Shown here: positions 16,334 through 24,705 of the stretch, piece by piece
How the letters are laid out: each line of letters begins with the position of its first letter
How positions within the stretch are numbered: position 1 is the stretch's first letter
From: Streptomyces sp. E2N166
Lineage (GTDB): Bacteria; Actinomycetota; Actinomycetes; Streptomycetales; Streptomycetaceae
Assembly (NCBI RefSeq): GCF_003671715.1
Contig: NZ_RAIF01000018.1
Coordinates: 379,413-415,932 of the forward strand
Reading direction: 5' to 3'
Length of the DNA: 36,520 nucleotides
Program-made: the position numbers and the translations under genes
The notes under the pieces: model-generated
The model's input: the letters and a program-made list of their open reading frames with translations, nothing else
Databases searched by the model: none
Told to the model about the DNA's origin: nothing

Positions 16334-17317
16334 CTAGTCCTTGACCTGGCCCTTCTTCAGGGAGAACTGGTCCAGCAGGACGTTGCACTTGTCGCCGTCG
16401 GCGCAGGAGAGCGAGATCGTGTTGGTGCCCTTGTTGAGGGTGGGCCAGGCGTAGGTCTTGGTCCAGCCCTTGGCGAAGTCGCCGTCCTTGGCCCCGGTGA
16501 AGTTGCCCAGGTTCAGCTTGCTGCCGAACTCCTTGCCGTTGACCGTCAGGGTCATCGACTGGTCCTCGCCGGCCGCGCTGTAGCCGGCGAAGAGGGTGTA
16601 GAGGCCGTCCTCGGGGATGCCGTCCACGGTCCAGGTGACCGAGGCGCCGGGCTGGTTGAGATTGGCCACATAGACGCCGCCGTCCGACCGGGCGCCGTCG
16701 ATCTCCGACGCCGTCGCCACGCCGGGCGACAGCCGCAGGGCCTTCGCGTCCACGGCCGGGAGCTTCACCTCTTCCTCGGCGCCGTCGCTCGCCGACGGGC
16801 TCGGGCCGGTGGTGTCGGACTGGGTGGGGGCCGTGCCGCCGCCCGCCTCGTCGCCGCCCTTGTCGTCGTCCGAGCCGCTGCTCGTCATGGCCACGGCGAT
16901 ACCGATGACCACCGCCGCGACGACCGCGACCGCGCCGATCAGCAGACCCTTGGTGTTGGGGCCGCGGCGCCCGCCGCCCCCGCCGTGCGCCGACTGCTGC
17001 CCAGCGGTGGGAGAGCCGCCGCCGGGGAAGGTCTCCGGCGCCGCGTAGTGCGCGTTCGGCCGGCCGTGGGCGCCCTGCTGCTGGCCGTAGGTGCCGTGCT
17101 GCTGCGGGGCGGCCTGGCCGTAGGCCGCGGTCGGGGCGGCCTGGCCCTGCGGTGCTCCGTACTGCCGCGTGCCGACGGGACGCACCCGGTTGACCGAGTT
17201 CGGGTAGCCGTAGCCACCGGACGGCGGCTGGGCCCCGTTGGCCTGCCCGTCGGCGTAGAGGTAGCCGAAGGGGTCGTCGTCCTCGGGCGTGCTCGCGCCG
17301 TTGTTGCCGGGCGTCAT
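16334..17317 (-). CDS. Membrane-anchored protein with C-terminal CBM35-like domain
   Basis: A 327-residue protein in three parts. Residues 1-120 are a Gly/Gln/Pro/Tyr-rich cytoplasmic segment. Residues about 122-145 form one transmembrane helix (GLLIGAVAVVAAVVIGIAVA). After an acidic Ser/Thr/Gly linker, residues about 190-322 form an extracellular beta-sandwich of the carbohydrate-binding CBM6/CBM35 type, with YTLFAGYSAAGED, SMTLTVNGK and the late INTISLSC-like strand followed by two cysteines. No catalytic domain is present, so sugar or cell-wall binding is inferred. GGAG lies 8 nt before the ATG. TAGGCT (17377-17372) is a possible -10 element. Confidence 0.8.
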   Translation of the reverse strand: MTPGNNGASTPEDDDPFGYLYADGQANGAQPPSGGYGYPNSVNRVRPVGTRQYGAPQGQAAPTAAYGQAAPQQHGTYGQQQGAHGRPNAHYAAPETFPGGGSPTAGQQSAHGGGGGRRGPNTKGLLIGAVAVVAAVVIGIAVAMTSSGSDDDKGGDEAGGGTAPTQSDTTGPSPSASDGAEEEVKLPAVDAKALRLSPGVATASEIDGARSDGGVYVANLNQPGASVTWTVDGIPEDGLYTLFAGYSAAGEDQSMTLTVNGKEFGSKLNLGNFTGAKDGDFAKGWTKTYAWPTLNKGTNTISLSCADGDKCNVLLDQFSLKKGQVKD

Positions 17318-17435
17318 CCCTAGGTCTCCTAACCAGATGCGGTGCGTGTGCGGTATGGGTGTGAGATGGCGAGCCTACCCGCTCCCACTGACCCGAAAGG
17401 GTGACTCAGACCGCATCAAGGCGCTGACCTGGTGA

Positions 17436-19100
17436 TCATCCGGCTCGGCGATGCTGTTTGGGACGAGATCGTTTCTCGACGTACATCCGTTCGTCAGCTG
17501 ACTTCAGCACTTCGTCCGCCGTCATGCCGCAGTGGGCCCACCCGATGCCGAAACTGGCGCCCACGCGGACGGCCCTTCCCTCGGCCCGGATGGGCTGGAT
17601 GATCTCGTTGCGCAGCCGTACGGCGAGGTCCTGGGCGTCGGCCCGGCCGAGCCCGTTGGCGAGGATCACGAACTCGTCGCCGCCGAGCCGGGCCACCGTG
17701 TCGCCGTCGCGCACGCCGCCGCTGAGCCGGCGGGCGACCTCGATGAGCACGGTGTCACCGGCGTTGTGTCCGAACCGGTCGTTGATCGACTTGAAGCCGT
17801 CCAGGTCGCAGAAGAGGACCGCGAGCCCCTTCGTGCCGTCGTCCCGGCCGTCCGCGGGGGCGACGGCGTGCACATGGTGGTCGTAGGCGCCGTACGGCTC
17901 GGTGACCGCGCCGAAGTCGAAGGTGTGGCCGCCGGAGTCGAAGACGGCGGAGTCCCCGTACGCGGCGTCCATGGCGTCCACCACACCCGGATGGGGCGCC
18001 TGCGGGCGCCGGCAGAGCCGGGCGGCGAGGCGGGAGCGCAGCTCGGCGGAGTTCGGCAGGCCGGTGAGGGAGTCGTGGGAGGCGCGGTGGGCGAGCTGGA
18101 GCTCGCGGCGCTTGCGTTCCTCTATGTCCTCGACGTGGGTGAGCAGGAAGCGCGGCCCGTCGGCGGCGTCGGCGACGACGCTGTTGCGCAGCGAGACCCA
18201 GACGTAGCTGCCGTCGCGGCGGCCCAGGCGCAGCTCGGCCCGGCCGCCCTCGGCGGAGGTGCGCAGCAGGGTGCCGATGTCCTCGGGGTGGACGAGGTCG
18301 GAGAAGGCGTAGCGGCGCATCGCGGAGGCGGGGCGGCCGAGGAGGCGGCAGAGCGCGTCGTTGGTGCGCAGGATCCGGCCGTGCTGGTCGCCGCCCATCT
18401 CGGCGATGGCCATGCCGGAGGGGGCGTACTCGAAGGCCTGCCGGAAGCTCTCCTCGCTGGCCCTGAGCGCCTGCTGGTCGCGCTCCAGGCGGACCAGGGC
18501 GCGCTGCATGTTGGAGCGGAGCCGGGCGTTGCTGATCGCGATGGCGGCCTGGAACGCGTACATCTGCAGGGCCTCGCGGCCCCAGGCGCCGGGGCGGCGG
18601 CCGTTGCGCGGCCGGTCCACGGACAGGACGCCGATCAGCTCGCCGCTGTTGCCACTGCCCTGCGGGCCGGGCGCGTACATCGGGGCGAAGAGCCGGTCCG
18701 AGGGGTGCCACTCGTCCTCGAAGCGGGGCGCGGGCCCGTCGGTGTACCACTGCGGGACGTCGTCGTCGTCGAGGATCCAGCCCTCGGTGTGGGGTATGAA
18801 GATCAGGTCGCCCCACTGCTCGCCCATGCTCAGGCGGCGGTCCCAGGACTCCCGGGAGCCCGCCCGGCCGGTGATGAGCGCCTCGGCGGCCTGGTTGCCG
18901 GAGAAGGCGGCGACGACGAGGTCGCCGTCGGGGCGGACCAGGTTGACGCACGCCAGCTCGTACCCGAGAGCCTGGACGACGCCGTCGGCGACGGTCTGCA
19001 GGGTGTCGGCCAGGCTGCGGGCCGTGTTCATGTCGGCCATGACCTGGTGCAGTTGACGCAGGGACGCAAGACGGACGTAGGGCTCCGACTCGGTCTCCAT
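17436..19100 (-). CDS. cdgB: Diguanylate cyclase with GAF-PAS-GGDEF domains
   Basis: A 554-residue soluble protein expected to make cyclic di-GMP from two GTP. A GAF domain spans about 28-195, a PAS/PAC domain about 215-330 (HPEDIGTLLR, ITHVEDIEERK-like end), and the GGDEF domain about 338-545. The active site GGDEF is intact at 473-477. An RxxD product-inhibition site (Arg464-Asp467) lies five residues before it. An unusual insertion of about 60 residues separates DSLTGLPN from FCDLDGFKSIND. There is no EAL domain. Domain order and length match Streptomyces CdgB, a developmental BldD target, and a BldD-like palindrome lies 140 bp upstream. Confidence 0.9.
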   Translation of the reverse strand: METESEPYVRLASLRQLHQVMADMNTARSLADTLQTVADGVVQALGYELACVNLVRPDGDLVVAAFSGNQAAEALITGRAGSRESWDRRLSMGEQWGDLIFIPHTEGWILDDDDVPQWYTDGPAPRFEDEWHPSDRLFAPMYAPGPQGSGNSGELIGVLSVDRPRNGRRPGAWGREALQMYAFQAAIAISNARLRSNMQRALVRLERDQQALRASEESFRQAFEYAPSGMAIAEMGGDQHGRILRTNDALCRLLGRPASAMRRYAFSDLVHPEDIGTLLRTSAEGGRAELRLGRRDGSYVWVSLRNSVVADAADGPRFLLTHVEDIEERKRRELQLAHRASHDSLTGLPNSAELRSRLAARLCRRPQAPHPGVVDAMDAAYGDSAVFDSGGHTFDFGAVTEPYGAYDHHVHAVAPADGRDDGTKGLAVLFCDLDGFKSINDRFGHNAGDTVLIEVARRLSGGVRDGDTVARLGGDEFVILANGLGRADAQDLAVRLRNEIIQPIRAEGRAVRVGASFGIGWAHCGMTADEVLKSADERMYVEKRSRPKQHRRAG

Positions 19101-19239
19101 GCTCGCCCTCCCCCCGAGACCTCGCAGCGAATCAAGGGTTCTCTTCGGCGCCTTTACTGATGGTGCCCTTGCAGGTTCCCCGCCACTGAATCACAGCGCG
19201 CTCCCCACTCGGTACACAGGGTCAACAATTACCGCTCCT

Positions 19240-19255
19240 TGTGACTCAAGTCACA
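19240..19255. promoter_or_regulatory. BldD-like operator upstream of cdgB
   Basis: TGTGACTCAAGTCACA is a perfect 7-bp inverted repeat with a 2-nt centre. It contains the GTGA...TCAC half-sites recognised by BldD, the c-di-GMP-responsive developmental repressor. It lies between divergent cdgB and the flavin reductase gene. Confidence 0.65.
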
Positions 19256-19401
19256 GCGAAAGATGAACAATTGAGTGGTGTTTCTGCGTTTTCCCTGTGC
19301 GTTTACTGAACGCAAAGTTTGTAGGTATGCGCACGTCTCCTTCTGTGGTCCTAGGTCCCGGTTCGGACCGGGGCCCGATGCCCCGCCCGCGGCCCGCCGA
19401 T

Positions 19402-19413
19402 TAGCGTGGCAGG
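19402..19413 (+). promoter_or_regulatory. Leaderless-type promoter of the flavin reductase gene
   Basis: TAGCGT (19402-19407) is followed by 6 nt and then GTG at 19414. A second CATGCT-6 nt-GTG arrangement at 19483-19495 leaves the true start open. Confidence 0.5.
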
Positions 19414-20013
19414 GTGCCGAACACTCCTTCCCTCACGTCCCCCGCGTCCCACACGCTCCCGTTGCCGTCGCCCCTCGCCGGGCATGCTGAGGGGGTGAGC
19501 AACGAGGAGTTCCGTGCCGCCATGTCCCGGCTGGCCTCGGGCGTGGTCCTGGTGACCGCGCAGGAGCCGCCGCTCGACCCCGACGACCCGCAGGCACCGC
19601 GCGGCGAGGACGTCGGGATGACGGCCACGGCGTTCATGTCGGTGTCCCTGGACCCGCCGCTGGTCCTGGTCAGCCTGCGCGAGGGCTCCCGCATGGACGA
19701 CCTGCTCGACGAGCAGCCCCGGTGGGCGGTCTCCGTCCTCTCCGAGAGCCAGCGGCACATCGCGGGCCGCTTCGCCATGAAGGGCCGCGTCAGCGACCGG
19801 CTGCTGTTCGCGGACATCCCCTACCTGCGGGGCGAGGCGTCCGGGGCGCCGCTGGTGGGCGGGGCGCTGGCGACCCTGGAGTGCCGTACCGAGCAGCGGG
19901 TGCCCGCCGGGGACCACACCCTGGTCATCGGCCGCGTACTGACCGCCTCGCTGCCGAGCGCGGACGGGGGGCCGCTGGCGTACTTCAAGGGGCGGTACCG
20001 GCAGCTGGGCTGA
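19414..20013 (+). CDS. Flavin reductase-like domain protein
   Basis: A 199-residue FMN-binding split-barrel protein. The family reduces free flavin with NAD(P)H, often for a partner monooxygenase, or binds flavin itself. The domain begins EEFRAAMSRLASGVVLVTA near residue 30, with GMTATAFMSVSLDPPLVLVS for flavin binding and LLFADIPYL, AGDHTLVIGRV later. I give the GTG at 19414 because of the TAGCGT 6 nt upstream; a GTG at 19495 would remove 27 residues and still leave the full domain. No partner oxygenase is adjacent. It is divergent from cdgB and followed 47 bp later by a GNAT gene. Confidence 0.87.
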   Translation: MPNTPSLTSPASHTLPLPSPLAGHAEGVSNEEFRAAMSRLASGVVLVTAQEPPLDPDDPQAPRGEDVGMTATAFMSVSLDPPLVLVSLREGSRMDDLLDEQPRWAVSVLSESQRHIAGRFAMKGRVSDRLLFADIPYLRGEASGAPLVGGALATLECRTEQRVPAGDHTLVIGRVLTASLPSADGGPLAYFKGRYRQLG

Positions 20014-20048
20014 GCGGAATTCGCTCGCCCGCGCGTGGGCCGCCTGTT

Positions 20049-20060
20049 TAGGGTGCGCGC
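20049..20060 (+). promoter_or_regulatory. Leaderless-type promoter of the GNAT gene
   Basis: TAGGGT (20049-20054) is exactly 6 nt before the ATG at 20061, and no ribosome-binding site is seen. Confidence 0.6.
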
Positions 20061-20543
20061 ATGACGACCGGTGCCTCGCTGCGACCCCCGCTCCGGCTGG
20101 TGGAGATCACTCCCGCGAACCTCGACGCCGCCCTGGGCATACGGGTGCTCCCCGAGCAGGAACACGCCGTCTCCCCGGTGGTGAAGTCCCTGGCCGAGGC
20201 CTACGTCCACCCCGACGCCGCCTGGCCCCGGCTGATCCTCGACGGCGACCGTGCCGTCGGCTTCCTCATGGCCTTCTTCGACATCGACTGGTACGAGGAC
20301 GGCAGCGTCCGACGCTCCGGGCTGTGGCGGCTGAACATCGCGGCCGGGGAACAGGGCCAGGGGTACGGCCGCTTCGCCGTGGAGTCGGTGGCCACCCGGA
20401 TCCGCCGCCGCGGCGGCAAGGAGTGCTGGGTGACGTGGCATCCCGGCCCGAACGGCCCCGAGGGCTTCTACCTGGGCCTGGGCTTCCGCCCCAACGGGGA
20501 GACCAGCGAGGGCGAGACGGTGGGCGTGCTGAAGCTGGACTGA
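20061..20543 (+). CDS. GNAT-family N-acetyltransferase
   Basis: A 160-residue acetyltransferase using acetyl-CoA; the acceptor is unknown. The acetyl-CoA-binding segment GEQGQGYGRFAVE (about residues 95-107) is the GNAT motif A loop, preceded by the strand LWRLNIA. The late GPEGFYLGLGFRPNGE matches the end of the fold, and the overall look recalls spermidine/spermine acetyltransferase-like proteins. It is preceded by its own leaderless promoter, so it is probably not in one operon with the flavin reductase. Confidence 0.88.
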   Translation: MTTGASLRPPLRLVEITPANLDAALGIRVLPEQEHAVSPVVKSLAEAYVHPDAAWPRLILDGDRAVGFLMAFFDIDWYEDGSVRRSGLWRLNIAAGEQGQGYGRFAVESVATRIRRRGGKECWVTWHPGPNGPEGFYLGLGFRPNGETSEGETVGVLKLD

Positions 20544-20623
20544 CCCTTCCGGCCCTGGGGCCTGTCCGGCAGACCCCGCCTGCCCCGACCTCCGGGCGGA
20601 CGACGGGATTTGTCAGGCACGCC

Positions 20624-21061
<438 letters not shown>

Positions 21062-21134
21062 GTTCCCGTCCCCGGACGGCCCACGTCATCCCAATATCCT
21101 GATCCAGGCCTCGGTAAAGAAAGTAAAGAGAGCA

Positions 21135-21158
21135 GGAACCTTGCGTACCCCTCTCGTC
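21135..21158 (+). promoter_or_regulatory. ECF sigma-type promoter upstream of terD-like gene
   Basis: GGAAC (21135-21139), a 15-nt spacer and CGTC (21155-21158) fit the GGAAC/CGTC pattern of cell-envelope-stress ECF promoters such as those of SigE. It lies about 60 bp before the start codon, leaving a leader with a good ribosome-binding site. Confidence 0.45.
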
Positions 21159-21218
21159 GTTCATGGGGGTAGCTGTAGCTTTCTTGCCGTACGTACACGA
21201 AGGAAGGGACTCCCAACA

Positions 21219-21794
21219 ATGGCTGTAAGCCTGTCCAAGGGTGGCAACGTCTCGCTCACCAAGGAGGCTCCGGGCCTGACCGAAGTCACCGTGGGCCTCG
21301 GCTGGGACGTCCGCACCACCACCGGCACCGACTTCGACCTCGACGCCTCCGCGATCGCGGTCAACACGGAGGGCAAGGTCTACTCCGACGCCCACTTCGT
21401 GTTCTTCAACAACAAGCAGACGCCGGACAACACGATCGTCCACACCGGTGACAACCGCACCGGCGAGGGCGCCGGCGACGACGAGGCGATCAACGTCAAC
21501 CTGGCCGGCCTCCCGGCCGACATCGAGAAGATCGTCTTCCCGGTGTCGATCTACGACGCCGAGAACCGTTCGCAGAACTTCGGCCAGGTGCGCAACGCCT
21601 ACATCCGCATCCTCAACAAGGCCGGCGGCGCCGAGATCGCCCGCTACGACCTCTCCGAGGACGCGGCCACCGAGACCGCCATGGTCTTCGGCGAGCTGTA
21701 CCGCAACGGCGCCGAGTGGAAGTTCCGCGCCGTCGGCCAGGGCTACGCCTCGGGCCTGGTGGGCATCGCCCAGGACTTCGGTGTGAACGTCTGA
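21219..21794 (+). CDS. TerD-family (tellurium resistance/stress) protein
   Basis: A 191-residue cytoplasmic protein of the TerD/TerE family, calcium-binding and linked to tellurite resistance and, in Streptomyces, to differentiation. It begins [20 protein letters not shown]. The acidic calcium-site pattern DFDLDASA near residue 38 and [13 protein letters not shown] near residue 78 are intact. The ATG at 21219 has AAGGAAGGGA 8-10 nt upstream; the longer open frame upstream overlaps arfB antisense and is not real. The gene stands alone, with a possible ECF promoter and a strong terminator. Confidence 0.95.
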   Translation: MAVSLSKGGNVSLTKEAPGLTEVTVGLGWDVRTTTGTDFDLDASAIAVNTEGKVYSDAHFVFFNNKQTPDNTIVHTGDNRTGEGAGDDEAINVNLAGLPADIEKIVFPVSIYDAENRSQNFGQVRNAYIRILNKAGGAEIARYDLSEDAATETAMVFGELYRNGAEWKFRAVGQGYASGLVGIAQDFGVNV

Positions 21795-21819
21795 CGTTCA
21801 CTCACCCGTTCGTTCCGTA

Positions 21820-21854
21820 CGAAGGCCCCCCGGTCGTGCGCCGGGGGGCCTTCG
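21820..21854. terminator. Terminator between terD-like gene and senR
   Basis: A perfect 14-bp stem (21820-21833 with 21841-21854) has a 7-nt loop. It sits between converging genes and can serve both strands. Confidence 0.85.
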
Positions 21855-21899
21855 GCGTCCCGGCGGTGGGGCATCACGGCAGCGGCACAGGTCACGGCG

Positions 21900-22568
21900 T
21901 CACGGCAGCAGGCGCCGTTCCTTGGCCACCGCGACCGCGCCCGCGCGGGTGTCGACGCCGAGCTTGTCGTAGACGCGGCGCAGATGGGTCTTCACCGTGG
22001 CCTCGCTGATGAACAGGGCGCGGGCGATCTCCCGGTTGCCGAGTCCGGTGGCGAGCTGGGCCAGGATGTCGCGTTCGCGGTCGGTGAGGGAGGGGCGCGG
22101 GCTGCGCATGTTGGCCATGACGCGGCTGGCGACGGGTCCGGACAGGGCCGTGCGGCCCTCGGCGGCGGCGTGGATGGCCGCGAAGAGTTCCTCGGGGCGT
22201 TCGGCCTTCAGCAGGTAGCCGGTCGCGCCGGCCTCGATGGCGCGGGTGATGTCGGCGTCGGTGTCGTACGTGGTGAGGACCAGGACGTGCGGGGCGGTTC
22301 CCCCGGGTCCCGAGGCTGCCGTGAGGCGGCGGGTGGTCTCCACTCCGTCGATGCCCTCGCCGAGTTGAAGGTCCATCAGCACCACGTCCGGCGCCAGCCG
22401 CGCGGCGAGCGCGAGCGCCTCCTCGCCGGTCCCCGCCTCGCCGGCCACCTCGATGCCGGGGGCGCTGTCGAGCAGGGCGAGCAGCCCGGCGCGTACGACG
22501 ACGTGGTCGTCGCAGACCAGGATGCGCACGGGGGCGGGGGCGGGGCCACTGCCTGCCGGGTCGGTCAT
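21900..22568 (-). CDS. senR: NarL/LuxR-type response regulator SenR
   Basis: A 222-residue two-component regulator. The receiver domain (about 14-130) has acidic Asp20/Asp21, phospho-acceptor Asp66 in DVVLMDLQL, and Lys121 in GYLLKAE. The C-terminal LuxR helix-turn-helix (about 158-218) reads LTDRERDILAQLATG, NREIARALFISEATVKTHL. It lies downstream of a HisKA_3 kinase and near a HbpS-like gene. That trio matches the SenS-SenR-HbpS system described in Streptomyces reticuli, which regulates oxidative-stress and haem genes. Its ATG overlaps the TGA of a 12-codon minicistron instead of the kinase stop. Confidence 0.9.
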   Translation of the reverse strand: MTDPAGSGPAPAPVRILVCDDHVVVRAGLLALLDSAPGIEVAGEAGTGEEALALAARLAPDVVLMDLQLGEGIDGVETTRRLTAASGPGGTAPHVLVLTTYDTDADITRAIEAGATGYLLKAERPEELFAAIHAAAEGRTALSGPVASRVMANMRSPRPSLTDRERDILAQLATGLGNREIARALFISEATVKTHLRRVYDKLGVDTRAGAVAVAKERRLLP

Positions 22569-22621
22569 CGGGGTGCCTCCAGCGGGGTGGCCGAAGCGGT
22601 CATCGGGGTGCCTCCAGCGGG
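22562..22621. repeat. 25-bp direct repeat at the senS-senR junction
   Basis: A 25-bp sequence at 22562-22586 recurs exactly at 22597-22621, with a 35-bp period. It covers the end of senS (codons for LEAPR, then the stop) and the following ATG. It looks like a tandem duplication of the coupling junction. Confidence 0.9.
22565..22603 (-). CDS. 12-codon minicistron between senS and senR
   Basis: The frame MTASATPLEAPR starts at an ATG overlapping the senS TGA (ATGA) and ends at a TGA overlapping the senR ATG (ATGA). It is the product of the junction duplication and may merely pass ribosomes from senS to senR. Whether the peptide matters is unknown. Confidence 0.45.
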   Translation of the reverse strand: MTASATPLEAPR

Positions 22622-23823
22622 TCGGCCGGGTCGGTTCGGGGCGCCAGGGGGACGGCGGCGGACAGGACGGTGCCCTCGCCGGGGGCGGACTCGACGGTCA
22701 GGGCGCCGCCGAGCTGACGCAGCCGGGCGCGCATGGCGGGCAGCCCGTGTCCGCGCACCCCGGCGGGGGCGTCGGGCAGCGCGGCCGGGTCGAAGCCCTG
22801 CCCGTCGTCGGTGACGTCCAGGACGGCCTGGTCGTCGAGGAGGGTGAGGGTGAGCGCGACGGTGGACGCGTCCGCGTGTTCCCGGACGTTGGCCAGGGCG
22901 CCCTGGGCGACGCGCAGCAGGGCCGACTGGACGCGGTCGGGCAGCGGCGGGACGCGGGCGCCGTCGTCCACGTGGACGCGCACGGTGAGCTGGTCGCCGG
23001 ACTCCCGTGCGGCCAGGGCACGCAGCGCCGCCTGAAGGCCGCCGCCGCGGGCGAGGTCGGCGGGGGCGAGGTCGTGGACGAAGCGGCGGGCCTCGGTGAG
23101 GTTGTGCTCGGCGACGGAGGCGGCGCCCCGGACGTGGGTGCGGGCCTTGCCCGGGTCGGACTCCCAGACCCGCTCGGCCGCCTGGAGCAGCATCCGCTGG
23201 CTGGACAGGCCCTGGGCGAGACTGTCGTGGATCTCCCTGGACAGCCGCTGCCGTTCGGCGAGCGTGCCCTCGCGGCGCTCGGCGGCGGCGAGTTCGCGGC
23301 GGGTGCGGATCAGGTCGTCGATCAGGGCGCGCTGCCGGGCCGCCTGGCGTTCGGTGTGCAGGAACACGGCGGCGGCGATCGCGGCGACGGCGGGCGGCGC
23401 GAGCAGCAGGTTCGGGTCGAAGCGCCCGGCGAGCCGGAACTGCGCGGCGACGACGAACACCGTCAGGACGGTCACCAGCACGAGCGCCGCCCGGGCCGGC
23501 AGGGTGCGCAGGCCGGTGTAGAAGAGGGGCACCGCGCACCAGGAGAAGCTGGGCGCGAGGACGACCAGCACCATCCACACCACGACCACCAGGCCCAGCC
23601 AGGCCAGGCGCCGCCGGGTGGGCCGCGCCCCGGGGCCGCTCAGGACGGGGCCGAGCAGGTGCAGCACGGCCAGCGCGAGGGACAGGGCGAGGATCCACGG
23701 GGTCCGGGGCTCGCCGGGGTGGCGCAGCAGGAAGCGGGCCAGGGCGCCTCCGAGCAGCAGGAAGAACGCCACGTGCATGACGGCGCCGAGCCACTGGGTG
23801 TCCGGGGCGTACGGCTTCGGCAT
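22600..23823 (-). CDS. senS: Membrane sensor histidine kinase SenS
   Basis: A 407-residue HisKA_3 (family 7) kinase. The N-terminal half (about 10-155) has roughly five hydrophobic membrane segments. The dimerisation/phospho-acceptor helix is RQRLSREIHDSLAQGLSS with His199. The HATPase domain has NVREHADAS (N box), DVTDDGQGFDP (G1) and GHGLPAMRARL (G2). In S. reticuli the extracellular haem-binding HbpS controls SenS autophosphorylation in response to redox stress; an HbpS-like gene is divergent here. GGAGG lies 8 nt before the ATG. A second overlapping frame that runs further at both ends is an artefact. Confidence 0.9.
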   Translation of the reverse strand: MPKPYAPDTQWLGAVMHVAFFLLLGGALARFLLRHPGEPRTPWILALSLALAVLHLLGPVLSGPGARPTRRRLAWLGLVVVVWMVLVVLAPSFSWCAVPLFYTGLRTLPARAALVLVTVLTVFVVAAQFRLAGRFDPNLLLAPPAVAAIAAAVFLHTERQAARQRALIDDLIRTRRELAAAERREGTLAERQRLSREIHDSLAQGLSSQRMLLQAAERVWESDPGKARTHVRGAASVAEHNLTEARRFVHDLAPADLARGGGLQAALRALAARESGDQLTVRVHVDDGARVPPLPDRVQSALLRVAQGALANVREHADASTVALTLTLLDDQAVLDVTDDGQGFDPAALPDAPAGVRGHGLPAMRARLRQLGGALTVESAPGEGTVLSAAVPLAPRTDPADPLEAPR

Positions 23824-23918
23824 CCCACGCGCCTCCTTTGTCGCCTTCGTGTCCTACAACGTGCCGTAGAAGACCGCTGAGCTGCGCGGACACTCCCATG
23901 GTGGCCCTTCGGGAGGGC

Positions 23919-23950
23919 CGGCGGGGTCAGCCGATCGGATGACCCCGCCG
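23919..23950. promoter_or_regulatory. Perfect 11-bp dyad in the senS-hbpS divergent region
   Basis: CGGCGGGGTCA (23919-23929) and TGACCCCGCCG (23940-23950) flank a 10-nt spacer. A second small hairpin (GGCCCT/AGGGCC) lies just upstream. With no gene ending here, an operator, for example for SenR, is more likely than a terminator. Confidence 0.45.
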
Positions 23951-24091
23951 TCGCCCGTTCCGTCGCCCACGAGCACCCGGAACGGCGACCGTGCGCCCCG
24001 GCCGCGGGGCGGAGGGTGGAGAGCGGACGGACCGACCCCCCTTCCCCACCGCGATGTCCCCCCGACATCCCACCCCGAGGAGCAGACCACC

Positions 24092-24661
24092 ATGAAGAAG
24101 ACCCTCTCCCGGCGCACCCGCATCGCCACCGGCGGCGCCGTTCTCGCCGCCGTCGTCGCCGGCACCTTCGGCACGGTGGCGGCGAACGCCTCCGCACCGC
24201 AGGCCGCCCAGGACTCCGCCGTGGCCACCGCCCCCGCCGCTGCGGCCGGCAAGCGCGACACCACCACCTCCACCCACCTGACGATCGACGCCGCGAACGA
24301 GGCGGCGCGGGCCGCGCTGAAGGCCGCCGAGAAGGAGGGCCAGCGGATCACGGTCGCCGTCGTCGACCGCAACGGCAACACGATCCTCACCATGCGCGGT
24401 GACGGCGCCGGCCCGCAGTCCTACGAGTCGGCCGAGAGGAAGGCGTTCACCGCGGTCTCCTGGAACGCGCCGACCAGCGAGCTGGAGGGCCGCCTGGAGA
24501 ACGCCCCGAACCTGAAGGACATCCCGGGCACCCTGTTCCTGGGCGGCGGCGTCCCGGTCACGGCCGGCAAGGCGCCGATCGCCGGCATCGGCGTCGCGGG
24601 CGCCCCGTCCGGCACCCTGGACGAGAAGTTCGCGCAGGTGGGTGCGGCGGCGATCGGCTGA
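24092..24661 (+). CDS. hbpS: Secreted haem-binding/redox-sensing protein HbpS-like (GlcG/DUF336 fold)
   Basis: A 189-residue exported protein. The signal peptide MKKTLSRRTRIATGG carries a twin-arginine-like SRR, then a hydrophobic core and a likely cut after AANA (about residue 33). The mature part is a GlcG/DUF336 domain: LTIDAANEAARAALKAAE, VAVVDRNGNTILTMRGDGA, ESAERKAFTAVSW and GGGVPV. HbpS of S. reticuli has this fold, binds haem and iron outside the cell and controls SenS. The start has GAGGAG about 9 nt upstream. It is divergent from senS-senR, which supports the assignment; haem binding itself is inferred. Confidence 0.9.
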   Translation: MKKTLSRRTRIATGGAVLAAVVAGTFGTVAANASAPQAAQDSAVATAPAAAAGKRDTTTSTHLTIDAANEAARAALKAAEKEGQRITVAVVDRNGNTILTMRGDGAGPQSYESAERKAFTAVSWNAPTSELEGRLENAPNLKDIPGTLFLGGGVPVTAGKAPIAGIGVAGAPSGTLDEKFAQVGAAAIG

Positions 24662-24705
24662 CAACCGCTCGCGCCTGCCGTAGGCCCCGACAGCCGGTCC
24701 CAACG

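Noticed and set aside
17391..17402. ACCC-GAAA-GGGT hairpin between the CBM35 gene and cdgB
   Set aside because: Only a 4-bp stem with no extension; too weak to call a cdgB terminator.
22565..23899. Alternative 444-codon minus frame overlapping senS
   Set aside because: It is out of phase with the kinase motifs and Arg/Pro-rich. It shares only the duplicated end with the minicistron.
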